From Lachnospiraceae bacterium (GTDB lineage: Bacteria > Bacillota > Clostridia > Lachnospirales > Lachnospiraceae), in NCBI GenBank assembly GCA_029053015.1, contig JAIDHX010000013.1, positions 53,281-117,280 of the forward strand: a stretch of 64,000 nucleotides of DNA. Direction: 5' to 3'. Each line of letters opens with the position of its first letter. Within the stretch, counting starts at the first letter, position 1. Shown in pieces: positions 59,670 through 64,000 of the stretch. The notes below the pieces were generated by a model, which was not told where the DNA came from, ran no database searches, and saw only the letters and a program-made list of their open reading frames with translations. Position numbers and translations under genes: made by a program.

Positions 59670-59885
59670 TTACGCTTCCTCGTCTTCCGAATCAGCGTTA
59701 TGGTAATGGTTTTCGTTGTTTCCATTACAGCAGCCTATGCTTACGCCCTTTGTCCAGGGCGCCAGAGTTAAGCCGTAAATCACGCCGGCTAAAAACATAA
59801 GTCCGCCTAAAAACCACAAATCCCTCTTGTTTACAATCGTCTCTCCGCAAAACAGCTTTTGTGTCGTTTCCTTTACCTTTTCCAT
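59670..59885 (-). CDS. Small membrane protein between the T-box and thrS
   Basis: 71 residues from the ATG at 59885 behind AAAGGAGAG. One hydrophobic helix (about 25-43, LWFLGGLMFLAGVIYGLTL), then a Cys-Cys, His/Asn/Asp/Glu-rich tail (GCCNGNNENHYHNADSEDEEA, read in parts) of metal-binding look. It ends 34 bases before the thrS start and must be transcribed from the T-box leader with it. No known family is recognised. Confidence 0.7.
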   Translation of the reverse strand: MEKVKETTQKLFCGETIVNKRDLWFLGGLMFLAGVIYGLTLAPWTKGVSIGCCNGNNENHYHNADSEDEEA

Positions 59886-59976
59886 ACGATTCTCTCCTTT
59901 TTTCGTTTCTGCGTCAATCAAAGACCCGCTGCAAGCAATCATTTTTGCCAAAATCCGAAACATTTTCCGAAAAGAC

Positions 59977-60246
59977 AAAAAATCCCGTACACTACCATCG
60001 GTAATGCACGGGACGTAAATACGCGGTTCCACCCTGCTTGCCTGTGCCTGTGCACAGACCTCTCATTTGTCCTTAACGCGGACTGCACGGACCTGATTAG
60101 GGTCGCTCAGAGGCGGTCTTCAGATAAACTCTGCATGGGCGCTCACACCACCGGACATGCCGGACGCCTTTCTCTGCTGCTTCGCATTATCTTACTCTTC
60201 TCGTCATCGCTTTATTTTATCGCCGCTTGCACGGATACTTTTTATA
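59977..60246 (-). promoter_or_regulatory. T-box riboswitch leader (threonine)
   Basis: The conserved T-box AGGGTGGAACCGCG lies at 60022-60035. A terminator at 59977-60014 has CCCGTGCA...TACC paired with GGTA...TGTACGGG and TTTTTT after it. Stem I is formed around AGTA and TTATCTGAA, the usual S-turn. After GAA and one base comes ACC (60115-60117), a threonine codon, as the specifier. The bulge reads UGGA, which fits a tRNA-Thr with U at the discriminator. It raises transcription when tRNA-Thr is uncharged. Confidence 0.92.
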
Positions 60247-60252
60247 GTTGGT

Positions 60253-60281
60253 ATTTTAGCGCAATTTATGCGGTCTGTAAA
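60253..60281 (-). promoter_or_regulatory. Promoter of the thrS T-box transcript
   Basis: On the minus strand TTTACA (60276-60281), 17 bases, TAAAAT (60253-60258). It places transcription start near 60246, at the base of stem I. Confidence 0.75.
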
Positions 60282-60301
60282 GAGTTTTTTCATGGTTATT
60301 T

Positions 60302-61204
60302 TTAAATAAAATGAGTGTCAATATACTCGATATATGGTTTTTTGTTTACAGCATCAGCATTATGCAGATACCATTCAAATGATTTTTGCAATCCTTCTTC
60401 TAATAGCGTTGTCTTTGGCATCAGCATCTCTTGCGCAGCCACATCAAGACAGTATTCATAGTTATAAAAGCTAAAGTAATTTCTCTGCTCTATATCACGA
60501 TTCACATTGACAAACTCAATGCCTTTTCCGGCTATTTTATAGCATAAGGCAGCCCAGTCGCGGATAGAAACCGTTTCTCTGTTTCCGACATTGAATATAT
60601 GCCTGTCAGGTCTTTGCTCCAGTATAATATCCATGAAACGGCACAAATCATCTATATAAAAAAACTGCAGCTTCATCTGCCCTTCCTGCGGCAGGTAAAA
60701 TTTCCTGTTCTTTAATGCACATTCAAAAACAAACGCTTCCCGATATACGTTATTCATCGGTCCATACAGGTATGGCGGACGGAGAATATAAGCGTCCGGA
60801 TTTCGTTTGCACAGCATCTGTTCCGCTTCTATTTTATCCGTCCCGTACTTGCCCCAGAATTTGTTCCTGCCTACTTGTGCATGCTCACCAAAAGGCTGCG
60901 GGCAATACTCCGGATATACGGCGCTTGAACTGACAAAAATATAATCCCTATAGCTTCCGACAGCATTCAGCAGCAAATCGATATCATTTGCAGTATAAGC
61001 TGTAATATCAAAAATCACATCAAAATGATAATCTTGCAGCCTGCTGCCGATATCATGCCTATCCGCTTCAATCAATGTGACTCCCTCTGGCTGCTCTTTC
61101 CTGTTTCGGTTCAAAACAAATACGTGATATCCCTTTTTGACATAGTATTCTGCCACATAGCGGCTGACAAAAACTGTGCCTCCCGTAATCAGTACGTTTT
61201 TCAC
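60302..61204 (-). CDS. NAD-dependent epimerase/dehydratase (extended SDR)
   Basis: Start at the GTG at 61204: GGAGG stands eight bases before it, and an ATG further upstream would place that GGAGG inside the gene. 300 residues. N-terminal VKNVLITGGTVFVSRYVAEYY nucleotide fold (read in parts; the GGT-x-F-x-x-R variant), FVSSSAVYPEYCPQPF with the catalytic Ser, and YGTDKIEAE (YxxxK). It probably acts on a nucleotide sugar; the substrate is unknown. It overlaps no other gene and ends the XRE-led group. Confidence 0.88.
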   Translation of the reverse strand: MKNVLITGGTVFVSRYVAEYYVKKGYHVFVLNRNRKEQPEGVTLIEADRHDIGSRLQDYHFDVIFDITAYTANDIDLLLNAVGSYRDYIFVSSSAVYPEYCPQPFGEHAQVGRNKFWGKYGTDKIEAEQMLCKRNPDAYILRPPYLYGPMNNVYREAFVFECALKNRKFYLPQEGQMKLQFFYIDDLCRFMDIILEQRPDRHIFNVGNRETVSIRDWAALCYKIAGKGIEFVNVNRDIEQRNYFSFYNYEYCLDVAAQEMLMPKTTLLEEGLQKSFEWYLHNADAVNKKPYIEYIDTHFI

Positions 61205-61234
61205 GGCCGTTTCCTCCATCCAAATCACTGTCTG

Positions 61235-62416
61235 TCACAATCCATTATTCTTAAACACCTTTTCCAGCAGCAGTACCACATCGCCTTCCTTAAGCAGCGT
61301 GGAACCCTGCGGACAGATATTTTTGTTTCCGCGCTTTACCATCACAACGAAAATCCTGCGGGAAATATCCAAATCCTTGATCCTGCTGCCAATCCATCCA
61401 TTGCCTGCCTCCAGACACACTTCCATGATGCGGCACTCAAACCGTCCCCTGCTGACAGTACCAAGCAGCAGACTGTCTCCCTCCTCCAGCACCAGACCTT
61501 CATGGGGCGTGTACACGTCCTCCCCCCGAAGCACTACCGCAGTATAAAGTCCCTGCGGAAGTCCGATTTCTTTCAACGGCATCCCCGCAAAGGGATGTCC
61601 GCCGGCAATATTCAAAGTAATAAAATCCGCGTCATACTGGGAATAACTTCCCACTTTAATTTTTGTATAATACTCCACGAAACCCGCAGAAATAATACCT
61701 GTCGGAATCGCGACCATACCCACCCCGAGAAAGGTGATAACAATCGTCATAATCCTGCCCCCTATGGTGACCGGATAGATGTCCCCATAGCCCACCGTGA
61801 AAAGCGTTGACATCGACCACCAGATGCCGGAAAAGGCATTGGAAAAATTCTCCGGCTGTGCATCATGCTCCAGACCATACATGCACAGGGAAGACGCCAG
61901 CATCAATACCAGAACCAGAAAAGTGGAGGACACCAGAGCGTTCCTCTTATCCCGCAGCACCGCCGTGATAACATTGAAAGCGTCATACCGTGCATTTATC
62001 TTGAACAGATGCAGGATGCGCACCACCCGAAGCATACGGAAAGCCACCGCACCGTTTGGGATGAAAAAAGGGCAAAAGTAAGGAAGAATCGTGAGCAGCT
62101 CCACCACCCCGTAAAACGATATGGCAAACCGAAACATCGCCGCCGGATACGACTTCTCAGGATAAAGAAAATCCGCCGTCCATATCCTAAGAACATACTC
62201 CACAAGGAAAATTACCATGGTAATAAACTCTGCAATGCGCAGCGCTTCGGCATATTCCGCCGCCCCCTCAAAGGTCTGCAGAAAAGTTACGACAATATTG
62301 ATCAGAATAACAAGGACAATAAAAAGATCAAAGCACAGGCTTGGAATATCCGTGCTGTTCCCAATCTGTATAATTTTAAAAAGACGATTTTTTACCGACT
62401 TCGCTTTCCCTGCCAT
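61235..62416 (-). CDS. Voltage-gated-type potassium channel with two RCK-C-like domains
   Basis: 393 residues from the ATG at 62416 behind AAGGAG. Six helices (S1 about 28-47; S4 with RMLRVVRILHLFK at 127-139, Arg every third to fourth residue), pore with filter TVGYGD (207-212), then two C-terminal TrkA-C/RCK-C-like domains (about 250-390, AGMPLKEIGLPQGLYTAVVLRG and GSRIKDLDISRRIFVVMVKRGN, read in parts). Such channels admit K+ in a voltage- and ligand-controlled way. It belongs to the XRE group. Confidence 0.88.
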   Translation of the reverse strand: MAGKAKSVKNRLFKIIQIGNSTDIPSLCFDLFIVLVILINIVVTFLQTFEGAAEYAEALRIAEFITMVIFLVEYVLRIWTADFLYPEKSYPAAMFRFAISFYGVVELLTILPYFCPFFIPNGAVAFRMLRVVRILHLFKINARYDAFNVITAVLRDKRNALVSSTFLVLVLMLASSLCMYGLEHDAQPENFSNAFSGIWWSMSTLFTVGYGDIYPVTIGGRIMTIVITFLGVGMVAIPTGIISAGFVEYYTKIKVGSYSQYDADFITLNIAGGHPFAGMPLKEIGLPQGLYTAVVLRGEDVYTPHEGLVLEEGDSLLLGTVSRGRFECRIMEVCLEAGNGWIGSRIKDLDISRRIFVVMVKRGNKNICPQGSTLLKEGDVVLLLEKVFKNNGL

Positions 62417-62477
62417 TATCTTGACTCCTTTATACACGTACAAACCCTTCCTTCCAGATACCTGATATTGCATTTTA

Positions 62478-62840
62478 TCAGTCTTCCTTATAAATCCCTA
62501 AAAACGACGTAATCCTGCCAAAGGTATATTCGCCTTCAATCAATCCAAACTCAGGGTCATAATACTTGCCGTCATACAGCAGGGTCCAGTGTGTATAGCC
62601 TGCATCGGTGTGAACGGTAAGTATGGAAAAAGGATGTGCGTTAGGATTTTTCTTGGATATTCTGGTATTCCTCTCCGCATGTGGAATCCCGTATTGATCC
62701 AGAATCTCTATTAACTGCCCAATGCTGGTCGGTCCGTCCGTTCCCATATCCTGAATGACCGTTTCTATCGTTTTACCCGCAATCATGGCAATACATGCCT
62801 GTCCGCAGGTTGTAAAACTATTCTGTTTGATTAACTGCAT
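62478..62840 (-). CDS. Small C39-like cysteine peptidase domain protein
   Basis: 120 residues from the ATG at 62840 behind GGCGGAG. The MQLIKQNSFTTCGQACIAMIAG start with Cys 12, then H84 in GYTHWTLL and D95 in YYDPEFG, forms the order of the C39 peptidase triad. It has no signal peptide or ABC domain. It might cleave or process a peptide, or be a non-catalytic binding form. It lies between the XRE gene and the K+ channel. Confidence 0.75.
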   Translation of the reverse strand: MQLIKQNSFTTCGQACIAMIAGKTIETVIQDMGTDGPTSIGQLIEILDQYGIPHAERNTRISKKNPNAHPFSILTVHTDAGYTHWTLLYDGKYYDPEFGLIEGEYTFGRITSFLGIYKED

Positions 62841-62886
62841 ATTTTCTCCGCCTTTCTTTCTGTATCTCGTTTGGGTAATTGCAAAA

Positions 62887-63624
62887 CTACGAAAAATTAG
62901 TAAACGCTTCCGTTCTGGAAACACTGTCCACATGGATATGTACATCCATGCAGGTTCTGCCATTTTCTTCATAAACGTACTCAAAACATGACAGAATACC
63001 ATCCTTCGGCTTCTCTCGAAATCCGTTTGCCTGTAAATACTCCAAGATTTTCTTATAGGCATTTGGAATCCGTTCAAATGCTGCCACAAACGGGTCATAT
63101 ATCGTAATCACGGCATAGTCCGCTTCCACCTGATTGGCGTACTCTACTCCGTCGCAGTCCGTATCAAACCCATCCGGCAAAATATAGGCCGCCACATACC
63201 CCTTGAGCCCAAATCGATTCTGCAGTTCAAGCGAAACAAAAGGAAAATCCCAGCCGATTCTTTTGGCATTGGGACTTACCGCGAGCAGACCGGACTGCCG
63301 TGCCCATTCTTCCATGTACCTGTTTACATCATTTTCAGGATTCGGCGTAACCATCACATATCTTGCCATGCGAAAGCCCTTTATCGTTTTTATTGTAATA
63401 TGGGAGTAAATTTCATCGTCGTCAGTCAGGTCTTCCCGAACCAAAGCGTCCAGTTTGCAGGCAAACATATCGCTCAATGCAATAAGCTTATTTAACTCAG
63501 GGACAATTTCGTCCGATTCCCACTTTGATACTGTCTGACGTGAAACCGACATCTCTTCCGCAAGCCGCTCCTGTGTGATTTTCCTTTGCTTCCGTAAGTA
63601 CTGAATATTTTTTCCTATACTCAT
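62887..63624 (-). CDS. XRE-family regulator with GyrI-like effector domain
   Basis: 245 residues from the ATG at 63624 behind GGAGG. N-terminal XRE helix-turn-helix (MSIGKNIQYLRKQRKITQERLAEEMSVSRQTVSKWESD, about 1-38, read in parts), then a domain of about 170 residues resembling GyrI-like effector-binding domains (FRMARYVMVTPNPENDV, YAVITIYDPFVAAFERIPNAYKKI). It probably represses its own operon; a palindrome follows the promoter. Confidence 0.85.
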   Translation of the reverse strand: MSIGKNIQYLRKQRKITQERLAEEMSVSRQTVSKWESDEIVPELNKLIALSDMFACKLDALVREDLTDDDEIYSHITIKTIKGFRMARYVMVTPNPENDVNRYMEEWARQSGLLAVSPNAKRIGWDFPFVSLELQNRFGLKGYVAAYILPDGFDTDCDGVEYANQVEADYAVITIYDPFVAAFERIPNAYKKILEYLQANGFREKPKDGILSCFEYVYEENGRTCMDVHIHVDSVSRTEAFTNFS

Positions 63625-63673
63625 AGCGTCCTCCAATCCGCAGTTTCTTGTACCGACTGCTGTCATCAGCATT

Positions 63674-63722
63674 TGTCACTTATTCATTGTGACATCATAC
63701 AGGAAAAAAATACACCAATCAA
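63674..63722 (-). promoter_or_regulatory. Promoter and candidate operator of the XRE operon
   Basis: On the minus strand TTGATT (63717-63722), 17 bases, TATGAT (63694-63699). Immediately after the -10, TGTCAC-N9-GTGACA (63674-63694) forms a perfect six-base-arm palindrome over the transcription start. This suggests repression by the XRE protein. Confidence 0.7.
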
Positions 63723-63918
63723 TGAGAGCCTTTCTTGCATGGATTGTCGCCTGACGGTTTACATTTTTATGATTCGCATCCACTTCATGCTGCGGCTTTA
63801 TCCTTATTTTACTGGCTTCTCCCCTTTTATGCAACTCCGGCTTTTACTTTTTCCTTGTTTTTTCCTTTTTTACAGTTCATAATAAAACAAAACCACTTAT
63901 CAAAAACAGAGGTGCCGC

Positions 63919-64000
63919 ATGTTAGAAAAAATGGATATTTTCTTTGAAAACAGATTAGCCGGATACGATGAGCATATGCTTACCACTATCGAAGGCGCTG
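63919..64000 (+). CDS. Class I SAM-dependent methyltransferase (5' end only)
   Basis: ATG at 63919 behind AGAGGTG. The visible 27 residues (MLEKMDIFFENRLAGYDEHM then LTTIEGA) are the usual start of a small class I methyltransferase family of Lachnospiraceae. The rest lies outside the window. Call from the N-terminus only. Confidence 0.6.
   Translation, partial: MLEKMDIFFENRLAGYDEHMLTTIEGA

Noticed and set aside
63673..63947. Hydrophobic open frames between the XRE gene and the methyltransferase
   Set aside because: They overlap the XRE promoter and operator, lack ribosome binding sites, and are Phe/Leu-rich as expected from T-rich DNA.

Overview
The window comes from a Gram-positive anaerobe of class Clostridia and most resembles a gut Lachnospiraceae genome. 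The indicators are AGGAGG-type ribosome binding sites, a YtaF-type sporulation protein, anaerobic ribonucleotide reductase NrdD, a T-box leader before thrS, a raffinose-type ABC operon, several protein families common in that family (DUF6142, DUF4956, DUF3791/DUF3990, DUF1540), and moderate GC content. No species can be assigned from the sequence alone.

Layout. 1-1784: end of a membrane protein, a GNAT acetyltransferase, the C-terminal stub of a PD-(D/E)XK (Rpn-like) transposase protein, then a 0.6 kb gene-free stretch of long structured inverted repeats. 1785-2535: ytaF and a shared terminator. 2549-13226: a ten-gene leftward chemotaxis and phosphorelay operon (hpt, HD-GYP regulator, histidine kinase, degenerate HD-GYP regulator, cheR, cheB, cheY, cheA, cheW, mcp) with a good promoter in front of hpt. 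13290-18244: tRNA-Trp, radA, a small conserved protein, clpC and a GntR regulator that probably controls clpC. 18314-23862: SH3-domain membrane protein, zinc-ribbon/HTH protein and purDNME. 23972-27312: M29 aminopeptidase, two small membrane proteins, pyrE. 27416-35575: alpha-galactoside/sucrose locus (GH13, GH36, ABC permeases, binding protein, divergent AraC regulator). 35578-42518: pyrF, a decayed DUF3791/DUF3990 module, three unknown membrane or lipoproteins, DUF4956 protein and an acyltransferase. 42558-48970: ACT protein, cysteine desulfidase-family protein, nrdD, helD. 48971-50631: a second structured-repeat locus and an intact DUF3791/DUF3990 module. 50684-57117: TPR lipoprotein, transaldolase-like aldolase, and a TetR-controlled redox operon with two matching operator palindromes. 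57233-64000: DUF1540 protein, thrS under a T-box with a small membrane gene inserted between, an epimerase, K+ channel, C39-like protein and XRE regulator, and the start of a methyltransferase.

Two features deserve most attention. First, two loci 48 kb apart (1219-1632 and 49091-49474) each hold two copies, in opposite orientation, of one structured element. Its core is conserved, while its long inverted-repeat arms differ in sequence but remain exactly or nearly self-complementary. Second, a translationally coupled three-gene module DUF3791-DUF3990-DUF3791-like occurs twice, once intact and once with the central gene internally deleted. This is what a toxin-antitoxin or defence-type system with an ADP-ribosyltransferase-like effector might look like, although that role is inference.
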